64,000 nt of DNA from the NCBI RefSeq assembly GCF_000385375.1, contig NZ_ARVV01000001.1, positions 1,240,001 through 1,304,000 of the forward strand, read 5' to 3'. The notes beneath the pieces are model-generated. The model searched no databases and was not told the DNA's origin. It saw only the letters and a program-made list of their open reading frames with translations. How positions within the stretch are numbered: the first letter of the stretch is position 1; each line of letters opens with the position of its first letter. Positions 42,451 to 53,189 of this stretch are shown here, one piece after another. Source of the stretch: Methyloversatilis discipulorum. Its GTDB lineage: Bacteria; Pseudomonadota; Gammaproteobacteria; Burkholderiales; Rhodocyclaceae. The position numbers and the translations under genes were made by a program.

Positions 42451-43728
42451 ATGACCACACACGGACACGATGCCGCTCCGGCCACGCGCAAACCGCGCTG
42501 GCCCTGGATCATGATGCTGCTTCTGCTGGCCGGCCTGACCGCCGGCTGGTTCTACGCCAACGAACGCACCAAGCCGGCCGACGGTGAGGGCGGACCACCC
42601 GGGATGAGGGCCGGCGGCCCGCCGGGCGGTCCTCCGGGTGGCGCACGCCGCTTCGGCGGCGATACGCGAGTCGGCAGTGCGGTCGCGCAGCGCACCGACC
42701 TGCCGGTGCATCTGGCGGCGCTGGGTACGGTGACGCCGATCGAGAGCGTGGTGGTGCGCAGCCGGGTCGAGGGCGAACTGCAGTCGCTGCATTTCACCGA
42801 AGGTCAGCGGGTGAAGAAGGGCGACCTGCTGGCGCAGATCGATCCGCGCGCGTTCCAGGTCGAACTGGCGCAGGGCGAAGCGGCGAAGGCGCGCAATGCG
42901 GCGCTGCTGGCCAACGCGAAGGAGGACCTGACGCGTTACGAAACGCTGCTGGCGCAGGATTCGATCGCCGCGCAGCAGGTGACCAACCAGCGCTCGCTGG
43001 TGCGCCAGTACGAAGCCGCAGTGCTGGCCGACGACGCCACCATCGCCAGCGCTCGGCTGTCGCTGCAGTACGCCCGCATCACGGCGCCGATCAGCGGCCG
43101 CGTCGGCCTGCGCCTGGCCACGCCCGGCAATATCGTGCGCAGCTCGGACGCCGACGGCCTGCTCACCATCACGCAGGATGCGCCGATCTCGGTCGTGTTC
43201 GCGCTGCCCGAGCCGCAACTGGTCGCGGTGCGCAGTGCCATTGCGCGCGGCGGCCTGCCGGTCGAGGCGCGTGACCGCGATAACCGCACCGTGCTGGCGA
43301 CCGGCACGCTGCGCATCCTGGACAACCAGATCGACGTCGCCACCGGCACCGTGAAAGCCAAGGCCATGTTCGATAACCGCGACGGCGCGCTGTTTCCGAA
43401 CCAGTTCGTCAACGTGAAGCTGCGCGTCGACACCATCGCCGACGCCATCGTCGTGCCGGTGTCGGCGATACAGCGCGGCGCCAGCGGACCTTTCGTATAC
43501 GTGGTCGGCGACGACCTGACCGCTGTCATGCGGCCGGTGAAGACCGGTGTGCTCGAAGGCGAACTGCAGCAGGTGACCGAAGGCCTGCAGCCGGGCGAGC
43601 GCGTCGTGACCGACGGTGTGGACCGCCTGCGCGAAGGCGACAAGGTGAAGCTCGACGACACTCCATCCGCGCCGCGTGTCGGCAATGGCAGCGCGCCGGG
43701 TCGTCGTGGCCCGCCGCCGGCGCAGTGA
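42451..43728 (+). CDS. mdtA: RND adaptor protein, MdtA-type (425 aa)
   Basis: An inner-membrane anchor helix (residues about 20-37, [20 protein letters not shown]) replaces a lipobox. A Gly-Pro-rich linker (residues 45-68) precedes the lipoyl half ([32 protein letters not shown]), an alpha-hairpin and the second lipoyl half ([15 protein letters not shown]). The typical [19 protein letters not shown] follows. The protein fits the MdtA branch. It is followed by two RND genes, as in mdtABC of enterobacteria. Confidence 0.93.
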   Translation: MTTHGHDAAPATRKPRWPWIMMLLLLAGLTAGWFYANERTKPADGEGGPPGMRAGGPPGGPPGGARRFGGDTRVGSAVAQRTDLPVHLAALGTVTPIESVVVRSRVEGELQSLHFTEGQRVKKGDLLAQIDPRAFQVELAQGEAAKARNAALLANAKEDLTRYETLLAQDSIAAQQVTNQRSLVRQYEAAVLADDATIASARLSLQYARITAPISGRVGLRLATPGNIVRSSDADGLLTITQDAPISVVFALPEPQLVAVRSAIARGGLPVEARDRDNRTVLATGTLRILDNQIDVATGTVKAKAMFDNRDGALFPNQFVNVKLRVDTIADAIVVPVSAIQRGASGPFVYVVGDDLTAVMRPVKTGVLEGELQQVTEGLQPGERVVTDGVDRLREGDKVKLDDTPSAPRVGNGSAPGRRGPPPAQ

Positions 43729-43738
43729 AGCGGCAGCG

Positions 43739-46700
43739 ATGAATCCGTCCCGCCTGTTCATCCTGCGGCCGGTGGCCACCTCGCTGCTGATGGTGGCGCT
43801 GCTGGTCGCCGGCTTTCTCGCCTACCGTCTGCTGCCGGTATCGGCGCTGCCCCAGGTCGACTATCCGACCATGCAGGTGGTCACCTTCTATCCGGGCGCC
43901 AGTCCGGAACTGACCACCTCGCTGATCACAGCGCCGCTTGAGCGCCAGTTCGGCCAGATGCCCGGCCTGGTGCAGATGAATTCGCTCAGTTCGGCCGGCG
44001 CTTCGGTGGTGACGCTGCGCTTCGGTCTCGACATATCGCTCGACACCGCGCAGCAGGAAGTGCAGGCGGCGATCAATGCCGCGAGCACGCTGCTGCCCAA
44101 CGAACTGCCGGCGCCGCCGATCTACAGCAAGGTCAATCCGGCCGACGCGCCGGTCATGACGCTGGCGGTCAGTTCGAAGGCGGTGCCGCTGCACCTGCTC
44201 GAAGAGGCGGTGAGCAGCCGGCTGGCGCAGAAGATTTCGCAGCAGTCCGGCGTCGGTCTGGTCAGCATTTCCGGCGGCCAGCGCCGTGCCGTGCGGGTGC
44301 GCGTGAATCCGTCGGCGGTCGCCGCCTACGGTCTGAGCCTCGAACAGCTGCGCGCCGCGGTGGTCGCCACCAGTTCCAACCAGGCCAAGGGCAGTTTCGA
44401 CGGCCCGACGCGCGCCACCACACTGGACGCCAACGACCAGCTGCGCTCGGCCGACGAGTACCGGCGCAGCGTGATCGCCTGGAAGAACGGTGCGCCGATC
44501 CGGCTGCAGGACGTTGCCGAAGTCGTGGACGGCCCGGAGAACCGGCTGCTCGCTGCCTGGGCCAACGAGACGCCGTCGCTCATCCTGAACATCCAGCGCC
44601 AGCCTGGCGCCAACGTGATCGACGTGGTCAGCCGGATCAATGCACTGCTGCCCGAACTGCAGGCCTCGTTGCCGGACGCGGTCGACGTGCAGGTGCTGAC
44701 CGACCGCACCGAGTCGATCCGCACCTCGGTGCGCGACGTGCAGATCGAACTGGTGATGGCGGTGCTGCTGGTCGTCGCCGTCATCTTCGTGTTCCTGCGC
44801 AACGCGCGCGCCACCGTCATTCCGGCGATCGCGGTGCCGCTGTCGCTGATCGGCAGCTTCGCCATCATGTATCTGGCCGGCTTCTCGGTGAACAACCTGA
44901 CGTTGATGGCGATGGTGATCGCCGCCGGTTTCGTCGTCGATGACGCCATCGTGATGACCGAGAACATCGCCCGTCACCTGGAGATGGGCAAGGGCGCGAT
45001 GCAGGCCGCGCTCGACGGCGCGAAGGAGATCGGCTTCACCATCATTTCGCTGACCGTGTCTCTGGTGGCGGTGCTGATTCCGCTGCTGTTCATGCAGGAC
45101 GTGGTCGGCCGGCTGTTCCGCGAATTCGCGCTGACGCTCACCATCGCCATCCTGCTGTCGGCGGTGGTGTCGCTGACGCTGACGCCGATGATGGCCGGGC
45201 GGCTGCTGAAGGCCGAGGGCGAGCACGCGCACGAGGGCTGGTACGCCCGCCTGCTGGCCGGCTACGCGCGCACGCTGCGCTGGGTGCTGGATCACCAGCC
45301 GCTCACGCTGGTCGCGGCAGTCGCCACCTTCGTGCTGACCGCGCTGCTCTATCTGGCGGTGCCCAAGGGCTTCTTCCCGGTGCAGGACACCGGGCTGATA
45401 CAGGGCATGTCGGAAGCGGAACCGACCATTTCCTTCTCGGCGATGAGCGCGCGCCAGCAGGCGCTGGCCGAGGTCATCCTGCGTGACCCGGACGTCGACA
45501 GCGTCAGTTCATTCATCGGCGTCGATGGCCAGAATCCGACACTGAACACCGGCCGCATGCAGATCAGGCTGAAGCCGCTGGCCGAACGCAGCGACCGCGC
45601 GCCGGAGATCGCACGCCGGCTCGAAGCGGCGGCGCGCGAGGTGCCGGGCGTCGCGCTCTATCTGCAGCCGGTGCAGGACCTGACCATCGAGGACCGCGTC
45701 AGCCGCGCCCAGTACCCCTTCGTCGTGCAGGCCACCAACCACGAAGATCTGCTGGAATGGGTGCCCCGGCTCGCAGCCGCGCTGCAGCAGTCGGACCGGC
45801 TCACCCAGGTCACGACCGATCTGGCCACCGGCGGCCTGCAGGCCTATGTGGACATCGACCGGGCGGCGGCGGCCCGCGTCGGCGTCACCGTCGCCGACAT
45901 CGACGCGGCGCTGTACAACGCCTTCGGCCAGCGGCTGATCTCGACCATCTTCACCCAGTCCAGCCAGTACCGCGTCGTGCTCGACGTGCAGTCGCAGTTC
46001 CAGATCGGCCCGGAGGCGATCGCGCAACTGCACGTGATGTCGGCCGATGGCCTGCAGGTGCCGCTGGGCACGCTGGTGCGCGTCGAAGAACGTCCGGCAC
46101 GGCTGGCCATGGGCCGCCAGGGCCAGTTTCCGTCGGCCACGCTGTCCTTCAACCTGCCGGACGGCGTATCGCTCGGCGAAGCGGTGGACGCGGTCGAGTC
46201 GGTGCGCGCGCAGCTGGGCATGCCGGCGACGATGACGCTGAAGTGGGAAGGCGCGGCCGAGGCCTTCCGCGCCTCGCTGAGCGACACGCTGTGGCTCATC
46301 CTGGCCGCGGTGGTGACCATGTACATCGTGCTCGGCGTGCTGTACGAAAGCTACGTGCATCCGCTGACCATACTGAGCACGCTGCCGTCGGCCGCCATCG
46401 GCGCGCTGCTGGCGCTGCTGCTGGCCGGTCACGCGCTCGACATGATTGCGGTGATCGGCATCATCCTGCTGATCGGCATCGTCAAGAAGAACGCCATCAT
46501 GATGATCGACTTCGCGCTCGAAGCCGAACGCAACGAGGGCATGGCGCCGCGCGATGCGATCTTCCAGGCCTGCCAGCTCAGGCTGCGACCCATCCTGATG
46601 ACCACTGCCGCGGCGCTGCTCGGCGCGCTGCCGCTGGTGTTCGGCGGCGGCATGGGCTCGGAGCTGCGTTTCCCGCTCGGCCTCACGATGGTGGGCGGCC

Positions 46701-46816
46701 TGCTGGTGAGTCAGGTGCTGACGCTGTACACGACGCCGGTGATCTATCTGGCTTTCGGGCGGCTGTTCAAGCTGCGCCACGCGGCCATCGACGCGACGGA
46801 GGGCGGTCGCGCATGA
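43739..46816 (+). CDS. mdtB: RND transporter subunit, MdtB-type (1025 aa)
   Basis: One of two different HAE1 proteins that form a heterotrimer. The opening [41 protein letters not shown] is diagnostic. The helix-4 Asp pair lies in [17 protein letters not shown], and [19 protein letters not shown] carries the helix-10 Lys. ATG 43739 is 10 bp after the mdtA stop. The stop overlaps the mdtC start (ATGA). Confidence 0.94.
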   Translation: MNPSRLFILRPVATSLLMVALLVAGFLAYRLLPVSALPQVDYPTMQVVTFYPGASPELTTSLITAPLERQFGQMPGLVQMNSLSSAGASVVTLRFGLDISLDTAQQEVQAAINAASTLLPNELPAPPIYSKVNPADAPVMTLAVSSKAVPLHLLEEAVSSRLAQKISQQSGVGLVSISGGQRRAVRVRVNPSAVAAYGLSLEQLRAAVVATSSNQAKGSFDGPTRATTLDANDQLRSADEYRRSVIAWKNGAPIRLQDVAEVVDGPENRLLAAWANETPSLILNIQRQPGANVIDVVSRINALLPELQASLPDAVDVQVLTDRTESIRTSVRDVQIELVMAVLLVVAVIFVFLRNARATVIPAIAVPLSLIGSFAIMYLAGFSVNNLTLMAMVIAAGFVVDDAIVMTENIARHLEMGKGAMQAALDGAKEIGFTIISLTVSLVAVLIPLLFMQDVVGRLFREFALTLTIAILLSAVVSLTLTPMMAGRLLKAEGEHAHEGWYARLLAGYARTLRWVLDHQPLTLVAAVATFVLTALLYLAVPKGFFPVQDTGLIQGMSEAEPTISFSAMSARQQALAEVILRDPDVDSVSSFIGVDGQNPTLNTGRMQIRLKPLAERSDRAPEIARRLEAAAREVPGVALYLQPVQDLTIEDRVSRAQYPFVVQATNHEDLLEWVPRLAAALQQSDRLTQVTTDLATGGLQAYVDIDRAAAARVGVTVADIDAALYNAFGQRLISTIFTQSSQYRVVLDVQSQFQIGPEAIAQLHVMSADGLQVPLGTLVRVEERPARLAMGRQGQFPSATLSFNLPDGVSLGEAVDAVESVRAQLGMPATMTLKWEGAAEAFRASLSDTLWLILAAVVTMYIVLGVLYESYVHPLTILSTLPSAAIGALLALLLAGHALDMIAVIGIILLIGIVKKNAIMMIDFALEAERNEGMAPRDAIFQACQLRLRPILMTTAAALLGALPLVFGGGMGSELRFPLGLTMVGGLLVSQVLTLYTTPVIYLAFGRLFKLRHAAIDATEGGRA

Positions 46817-49800
46817 GTGCCTGGGCGATGCCCATCCGCCGTCCGGTCGGCACCGCGCTGCTGACCGCGGCGATCGCGCTGGCCGGTGCGCTGGCGTTCC
46901 GGCTGCTGCCGGTGTCGGCGCTGCCGCAGGTCGATTTCCCGACCATATCGGTCAGCGCCGCGCTGCCCGGCGCCAGCCCCGAGGTGATGGCGGCGACCGT
47001 GGCGACGCCGCTGGAGCGCACGCTGGGCCGCATCGCCGGCGTCACCGAAATGACGTCGAGCAGTTCGCAGGGCAATACGCGGGTGACGCTGCAGTTCGAC
47101 CTCGACCGTGACGTCGAGGGCGCGGCGCGCGACGTGCAGGCGGCGATCAACGCCGCGCGCGCCAGCCTGCCAACCAGCCTGCCGTCCAACCCGAGCTACC
47201 GCAAGGTGAATCCGGCCGACGCGCCCATCATGATCCTGGCGATCACGTCGGAAACGGTGCCCATTCCGCGGCTGTACGACGTGGCCTCGACCGTGCTGGC
47301 GCAGAAGCTGGCGCAGATTCCGGGCGTCGGTGAAGTGACCGTCGGCGGCGGTGCGCTGCCGGCCATCCGCGTGCAGGTCAATCCGGAAGCGCTGCACCAG
47401 AGCGGCCTGACGCTGGCCGACGTGCGCAACCGCATCACCGAGTCGAACGTGAACCGGCCCAAGGGCTTCGTCGAGGACGGCGAGCGCTACTGGCAGATCG
47501 AGGCGAACGACCAGGCGCGCCGCGCCGGGGACTACGTGCCGCTCATCCTGCGCCACACCTCGGGTGCCGTGCTGCGCCTGGGCGACGTGGCGCGGGTCGA
47601 GGATTCGGTGCAGGACGTGCGCAACCTCGGCCTGACCAACGGCAAGCCGACGGTGCTGCTGGTGCTGACCAAGCGACCGGGCAGCAACGTGATCGAGACC
47701 GTCGAGCGGGTGCGCGAACTGCTGCCGGAGCTGGGCGCCAGCCTGCCGGCGGCGGCGCGCATGGAAGTGGCGATGGACAGTTCGGTCACCATACGCAGCG
47801 CGCTGCACGAGGTGGAGATCGCGCTGGTCATATCGATCGCGCTGGTCATCCTGGTGGTGTTCCTGTTCCTGCGCAACGCACGGGCGACGCTGATTCCGGC
47901 GGTCGTGGTGCCGGTGTCACTGGCCGGCAGCTTTGCCGTCATGTACCTGCTCGGCTTCAGCCTGAACAATCTGTCGCTGATGGCGCTCACCATCGCCACC
48001 GGCTTCGTCGTCGACGACGCGGTGGTGGTGATCGAGAACATCGCCCGCCACATCGAGCGCGGACTCAAGCCCTTCGAGGCAGCGGTGGCCGGCGTGCGCG
48101 AGGTCGGCTTCACGGTGGTGGCGATCAGCCTGTCGCTGGTCGCGGTATTCATCCCCATCCTGCTGATGGGTGGCGTGGTCGGCCGCCTGTTCCGCGAATT
48201 CGCGCTGACCATGTCGGTGGCGGTGCTGGTGTCCATGGTGGTATCGCTGACCGCGGCGCCTATGCTCGCAGCGCGCCTGCTGCGACACAGCCCGGTCGAG
48301 CAGGAGGCGCGCTGGCAGCGTGCCCTCGGCCGCGTGTTCGACGACCTGCAGATCGCCTACGCGCACAGCCTGGACTGGGCGTTGCGCCACACGCGCATCG
48401 TCATGCTCATCTTTCTCGGCGCCATCGCGCTGAATTTCTGGCTGTTTTCCATCGTGCCCAAGGGCTTCTTCCCGAATCAGGACACCGGCCGCCTGTTCGG
48501 CAGCCTGCGCGCCGATCAGAGCACCTCCTACCAGGCGATGACGAAGAAGATGGAGCAGGCGGTGGAGGCGATCCGCAGCGACCCGGCGGTCGACAACGTG
48601 AGCGCCTTCACCGGCGGCGGTCGCGGCGGTGGCGCCAACAACGCGAGCTTCTTCGTCAATCTGAAGCCGCTGAAGGAACGCGGCGTGTCGGCCGAGCAGG
48701 TGATCGGCCGGCTGCGCGGCAAGCTGGCGCGCATCGAAGGCGTGCAGCTCTTCCTGGTGGCGGCGCAGGACCTGCGCGTCGGCGGCCTGCGCTCGTCCTC
48801 GCAGTACCAGTTCACGCTGACTGCCGACAGCCTGCGCGCGTTGCGCGAATGGGTGCCCAAGGTGCGCGACGCGATGCGCGACCTGCCGCAGCTGGTCGAT
48901 GTCGGCACCGATCAGGAAGACCGCGCTTCGCAGACGCGGCTGGTCTATGACCGCGACACGCTGGCCCGTCTCGGCCTGACGCCCGGCACCGTCAATCAGG
49001 AGCTTTACGACGGCTTCGGCCAGCGTCAGGTGAGCACGCTGTACGAGCCACTGAACCAGTACAAGGTGGTGCTCGAAGTGGCGCCCGAGCGCGCGCAGGA
49101 CCTGTCGGCGCTGGATTCGGTGCGCATCGCCACCGCCGACGGCGGGCTGGCGCCGCTGGACAGTTTCGCGCGGGTGGAGCAGGGCGTCATGCCGCTGTCG
49201 ATCGCCCACCTCGACGGTCGCGTGTCGACCACCGTGTCCTTCGGCACCGCCGAGGGCGTCACGCTGGCCCAGGCGATGGACGCGGTGCGCGCGGCGATGG
49301 CCGACATCGGCGTGCCAGCCAGCATCAACGCCGGCTTCCAGGGCTCGGCGCGCGCCTTCCAGCAGTCGCTGGACAACCAGCCGCTGCTGATACTGGGCGC
49401 CATCATCGCGGTCTATCTGGTGCTCGGCATCCTGTACGAGAGCCTGATCCACCCGCTGACCATCCTGTCCACGCTGCCGTCGGCCGGCATCGGCGCCATC
49501 CTCGCGCTGATGGCCTTCAACATCGAGTTCGGTCTGATCGCGGTGATCGGCGTGCTGCTGCTGATCGGCATCGTCAAGAAGAACGCCATCATGATGATCG
49601 ACTTCGCGCTCGACGCCGAACGCACGCGCGGCCTGGAGCCGCGGGCGGCGATCCGCGAAGCCTGCCTGCTGCGCCTGCGTCCCATCCTGATGACCACGCT
49701 GGCCGCCATGGTCGGCGCGCTGCCGCTGGCCATCGGCTTCGGTGAAGGTTCGGAACTGCGCCAGCCGCTGGGCATCGCGGTGGTGGGCGGTCTGGTGGTG

Positions 49801-49911
49801 AGCCAGCTGCTGACGCTGTACACGACGCCGGTCACCTATCTTTACCTCGAACGCTTCAGCCGCTTCTGCGGCCGCCTCATCGCGCGCACGCCGCGCCCGG
49901 TCTCGCCATGA
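46813..49911 (+). CDS. mdtC: RND transporter subunit, MdtC-type (1032 aa)
   Basis: Partner of the MdtB-type protein, with [41 protein letters not shown] at the N-terminus. It retains the helix-4 Asp pair ([16 protein letters not shown]) and helix-10 Lys ([19 protein letters not shown]). The first ATG overlaps the mdtB stop, and the stop overlaps the outer-membrane factor start, so the four genes are translationally linked. Confidence 0.94.
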   Translation: MSAWAMPIRRPVGTALLTAAIALAGALAFRLLPVSALPQVDFPTISVSAALPGASPEVMAATVATPLERTLGRIAGVTEMTSSSSQGNTRVTLQFDLDRDVEGAARDVQAAINAARASLPTSLPSNPSYRKVNPADAPIMILAITSETVPIPRLYDVASTVLAQKLAQIPGVGEVTVGGGALPAIRVQVNPEALHQSGLTLADVRNRITESNVNRPKGFVEDGERYWQIEANDQARRAGDYVPLILRHTSGAVLRLGDVARVEDSVQDVRNLGLTNGKPTVLLVLTKRPGSNVIETVERVRELLPELGASLPAAARMEVAMDSSVTIRSALHEVEIALVISIALVILVVFLFLRNARATLIPAVVVPVSLAGSFAVMYLLGFSLNNLSLMALTIATGFVVDDAVVVIENIARHIERGLKPFEAAVAGVREVGFTVVAISLSLVAVFIPILLMGGVVGRLFREFALTMSVAVLVSMVVSLTAAPMLAARLLRHSPVEQEARWQRALGRVFDDLQIAYAHSLDWALRHTRIVMLIFLGAIALNFWLFSIVPKGFFPNQDTGRLFGSLRADQSTSYQAMTKKMEQAVEAIRSDPAVDNVSAFTGGGRGGGANNASFFVNLKPLKERGVSAEQVIGRLRGKLARIEGVQLFLVAAQDLRVGGLRSSSQYQFTLTADSLRALREWVPKVRDAMRDLPQLVDVGTDQEDRASQTRLVYDRDTLARLGLTPGTVNQELYDGFGQRQVSTLYEPLNQYKVVLEVAPERAQDLSALDSVRIATADGGLAPLDSFARVEQGVMPLSIAHLDGRVSTTVSFGTAEGVTLAQAMDAVRAAMADIGVPASINAGFQGSARAFQQSLDNQPLLILGAIIAVYLVLGILYESLIHPLTILSTLPSAGIGAILALMAFNIEFGLIAVIGVLLLIGIVKKNAIMMIDFALDAERTRGLEPRAAIREACLLRLRPILMTTLAAMVGALPLAIGFGEGSELRQPLGIAVVGGLVVSQLLTLYTTPVTYLYLERFSRFCGRLIARTPRPVSP

Positions 49912-51344
49912 ACAAGATACTGCCGCTCCTTTTCGCCGCGCTGTTCGCCGGCTGCACCACGATAGGCCCGGACCACCAGCGGCCGGCCTTCGACCTGCCG
50001 CAGGACTACCGTGCCGCCGACGGCTGGAAGCCGGCCGAGCCGGCCGATCACCTGCCGCGCGGCGACTGGTGGCGGGCTTACGGCGACCCTGTGCTCGACG
50101 ATCTGATCGCCCGCGCCGACAGCGCCAACCAGGATCTGCGCGTGGCGCTCGGCAATTACCGTCAGGCACGCGCCGCGGCGCAGCAGGCGCGCGCTGGTTT
50201 CCTGCCTGAGGTCGGGCTCAGCGCCTCCGCGCAGCGCAGCCGCAGCGCGGCGATCCAGGGGCGCTCGGCCAATCAGTCGAACACCACTCAGCTTGGCCTC
50301 GACGCCAGCTGGGAAGCCGACCTGTGGGGCCGCATCGGCCGCGAGGTCGAAGCGGCCGGTGCCGAACTGCAGGGCAGCGCCGCCGATCTCGCGTCGGTAC
50401 GTCTGTCGCTGCAGGCCGAACTGGTGCAGAACTACTTCCAGCTGCGTGCCGCCGACAGCCAGCGCGCGCTTTATGCGCGCACGGTCGCCGCCTACGAGAA
50501 GGCGCTGGAGGTGGCGCGCAATCGGGTCGCCGCCGGCGTCGCCACGCGCGGCGACGAGGCGAGCGCACTGGCCCAGCTTCGCGCAGCGCAGGCGCAGGCG
50601 GTCGATCTCGACCTGACGCGAACCCAGCTTGCCAACGCGATCGCCGTGCTGGTCGGCGAGCCGGCTTCCAGCTTCTCGCTGGCCGAGGCTGACTGGCAGG
50701 GCGCGCCGCCGGCAACCCCGGTCGGCCTGCCGTCGACACTGCTCGAACGCCGCCCCGATATCGCCGCCGCCGAGCGCCGCGTCGCCGCGGCCAATGCGCG
50801 CATCGGCGTCGCCCAGGCGGCGTGGTTTCCGTCGCTGACGCTGAACGCCTCGACCGGCTACGCCGGCAACAACTTCGCGCAGTGGTTCAACGCGTCGAAC
50901 CTGGTGTGGTCCTTCGGCCTGTCGCTGGCGCAGGCGGTATACGACGGCGGCCGGCGCGACGCGCAGATCGAATCCGCCCGCGGCGCGCACGACGTGACCG
51001 TGGCCCAGTACCGGCAGACCGTGCTCGGTGCGCTGCAGGAGGTCGAGGACAACCTGAGCGCCTTGCGTCTGCTCGCCGACGAGGCCGCACTGCGTGAACA
51101 GGCCCTCGCCGCTGCGCGCGAAGCCGAGACGCTGGCGCTGAACCGCTACCGCGCCGGCACCGCGAGCTACACCGAAGTGGTCACCGCGCAGACCGCTGCG
51201 CTCGACAACGAACGCAGCCTGATGCAGCTGCGCGGCCGCCAGTTCTCGGCCAGTGCGCTGCTGAACAAGGCGGTGGGTGGCGGGTGGGACCCTTCTGCCG
51301 TCGCCGGCACCGCCGGCGGCCCGTCGGCCGAAAACACTCGCTGA
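49908..51344 (+). CDS. Outer-membrane factor lipoprotein, NodT-type (478 aa)
   Basis: Lipobox LFAGCTT ends the signal at residue about 15. Two TolC-like repeats follow; the second contains LLERRPDIAAAERRVAAANARIGVAQAAWFPSLTL. Length is normal. It overlaps the mdtC stop and is the fourth gene of the mdtABC-type operon, which in enterobacteria relies on a remote tolC. Here the pump has its own duct. Confidence 0.93.
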   Translation: MNKILPLLFAALFAGCTTIGPDHQRPAFDLPQDYRAADGWKPAEPADHLPRGDWWRAYGDPVLDDLIARADSANQDLRVALGNYRQARAAAQQARAGFLPEVGLSASAQRSRSAAIQGRSANQSNTTQLGLDASWEADLWGRIGREVEAAGAELQGSAADLASVRLSLQAELVQNYFQLRAADSQRALYARTVAAYEKALEVARNRVAAGVATRGDEASALAQLRAAQAQAVDLDLTRTQLANAIAVLVGEPASSFSLAEADWQGAPPATPVGLPSTLLERRPDIAAAERRVAAANARIGVAQAAWFPSLTLNASTGYAGNNFAQWFNASNLVWSFGLSLAQAVYDGGRRDAQIESARGAHDVTVAQYRQTVLGALQEVEDNLSALRLLADEAALREQALAAAREAETLALNRYRAGTASYTEVVTAQTAALDNERSLMQLRGRQFSASALLNKAVGGGWDPSAVAGTAGGPSAENTR

Positions 51345-51446
51345 GCTCGGTCACCGGCTGCCTTTCGCGACAGCCGAAACAGGTGCATGCTGGTGCGCAT
51401 GTTCCGGCGGCCACCGGAACAGGTTCACGCGGCGCTGCAGTTGAAA

Positions 51447-51475
51447 GTGAAATGCATAGCGTGTGAGCATAGAAT
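51447..51475 (+). promoter_or_regulatory. Candidate promoter of the LysM/FecR gene
   Basis: TAGAAT at 51470-51475 is a good -10 element. GTGAAA at 51447-51452 lies 17 bp upstream as a weak -35, in a locally AT-richer patch. The gene starts at 51503. Confidence 0.4.
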
Positions 51476-51502
51476 CCTGAAATTGCCTTTCGGGAGAATG
51501 CG

Positions 51503-53131
51503 TTGCTGCCTCACCCTCTCGCCTTTTCCGTGCGCCGTGCGCTCCTTTCGGGTGTCGTATTGCTTTGCGGCACGCCGGCGCTGGCCGCGGATTTCGCCTA
51601 CGAGGTGCGTCCTGGCGACAATCCCTGGAATCTGACCCAGCGCTACCTGAAGGACATTTCCTACTGGCCGCGTATCCAGCAGTACAACCGGATCAGCGAA
51701 CCGCGCCGGATGGTGCCGGGCAGCCGGCTGCTGATTCCCGAACAGTGGCTGCGCCTGCAGACGCGCGAGGTGCGCATCGATGCGGTGCGCGGCGATGTGA
51801 CCATTGCGGTTGCCGACGGCTCCTCCCGTCCTGCTCAGGCCGGCGACAGGCTGGAGCCGGGTTCGCGGCTGGTGACCGGCGAGGCGGGCAGCGCCGCGCT
51901 GGCCTTTGCCGACGGCAGCCGCGTCCAGCTGCGCCCGCGCAGCGAACTGGGCGTGCAGCAGTCGGCCGATTTCGCCGCTGGAGCGGGGTCCTGGGTCAGG
52001 CTTGAACTGCTGCGCGGCTCGGTCGACAGTCTGGTGGCGCCGCGCAGCGGGCCGGCTGGTCGCTTCGAAATCCAGACGCCGGCCGCGGTGGCGGCGGTGC
52101 GCGGCACGCAGTTCCGCGTCCATGCCGACGAACGCAGCGCGCGCAGTGAAGTGCTCGAAGGCCGCGTTGCCTTCGGCAATGAGGCGGGCAGTCAGGCGCT
52201 CGACGCAGGGCAGGGGGCGTCGGCGCAGGCGGGTGGCGGGGTGACGCCGCCGCGCGCCCTGTTGCCGGCGCCGGTGGCGCAGCCGTTGTTCGCCGACCGC
52301 CTGCCGGTCAATCTGCCGTTCCCGCCGCTCGACGGCGCCCGCGCCTACCGTGTGCAGGTGACGGCCGACGGCCGTTTCGACACCGTCGTGTCCGACCGCA
52401 CCGGCGATCGCCCGGCCGTCGTCGCGGCCGATCTCCCGGACGGTGACTACCATGTGCGCGTGCGCGGCATCGACGCCGACGGCTTCGAAGGACGCGACGG
52501 CGAATGGGCGCTCAAAGTGGATGCGCGGCCCGAGCCGCCGGTACTGGTCGAACCGGCGCCCGCGGCGCGCGTAAGCGACGAACGGCCGCAGCTGCGATGG
52601 AGCCGCGCCCGCCCCGATGAAAGCTGGCGTCTGCAGATCGCCGACAATCCGAAGTTCGACGCGCCGCGCATTGATCGCAGCGATCTGAGCGAACCGGCCT
52701 TTCGCCCGGACGACGCGCTGCCGCCAGGCGTCTATCACTGGCGCATCGCCAGCCGCAATCCGGACGAGGGCGTCGGTCCGTTCAGCGACGCGCAGACCTT
52801 CCGCCGGCCGCCGCCGGGCCCGGCGATGGAGCCGCCGCAGGCCGGACCCGAGGGGCTGGCCCTGCGCTGGCGCGATGCCGGCGAGGGCATGCGCTACCAG
52901 ATCCAGATCGCCCGCAGCGAGGATTTCGCCGCGCCCGCCGTCGATGCGCAGACCGATAGCCCGTCCTGGCTCTTGCGTGACGCGCAGCCCGGCACCTGGT
53001 ACCTGCGCGTGCGCAGCCTCGCGGCCGACGGATTCGAGGGCGACTGGGCGCCGACCCAGGCGATCACGGTGCCGGAGCCCGAGCCGGCCTTCCGTGTCTG
53101 GTGGCTGCTGCCTTTGCTGCTGCTGATCTGA
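51503..53131 (+). CDS. Secreted LysM/FecR-domain protein (542 aa)
   Basis: A signal peptide (residues 1-30, ALLSGVVLLCGTPALAA) is followed by a LysM-like segment (YEVRPGDNPWNLTQRYLKDISYWPRIQQYN, ending SRLLIPEQW), which binds peptidoglycan. A FecR domain follows at about 95-215 (ALAFADGSRVQLRPRSELGVQ, AAVAAVRGTQFRVHADE). Three or four fibronectin/beta-sandwich repeats then include LRWRDAGEGMRYQIQIARSEDF. A hydrophobic stretch (VWWLLPLLLLI) ends the protein. The TTG at 51503 has GGGAG at 51492-51496. It lies 58 bp before a CHASE2 sensor gene, a common pairing. Confidence 0.85.
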   Translation: MLPHPLAFSVRRALLSGVVLLCGTPALAADFAYEVRPGDNPWNLTQRYLKDISYWPRIQQYNRISEPRRMVPGSRLLIPEQWLRLQTREVRIDAVRGDVTIAVADGSSRPAQAGDRLEPGSRLVTGEAGSAALAFADGSRVQLRPRSELGVQQSADFAAGAGSWVRLELLRGSVDSLVAPRSGPAGRFEIQTPAAVAAVRGTQFRVHADERSARSEVLEGRVAFGNEAGSQALDAGQGASAQAGGGVTPPRALLPAPVAQPLFADRLPVNLPFPPLDGARAYRVQVTADGRFDTVVSDRTGDRPAVVAADLPDGDYHVRVRGIDADGFEGRDGEWALKVDARPEPPVLVEPAPAARVSDERPQLRWSRARPDESWRLQIADNPKFDAPRIDRSDLSEPAFRPDDALPPGVYHWRIASRNPDEGVGPFSDAQTFRRPPPGPAMEPPQAGPEGLALRWRDAGEGMRYQIQIARSEDFAAPAVDAQTDSPSWLLRDAQPGTWYLRVRSLAADGFEGDWAPTQAITVPEPEPAFRVWWLLPLLLLI

Positions 53132-53189
53132 GCGCGCCGACCATGACCGGGCCCTTCGTCGTTTTGACACCTTTGACGGACGCCCGGGC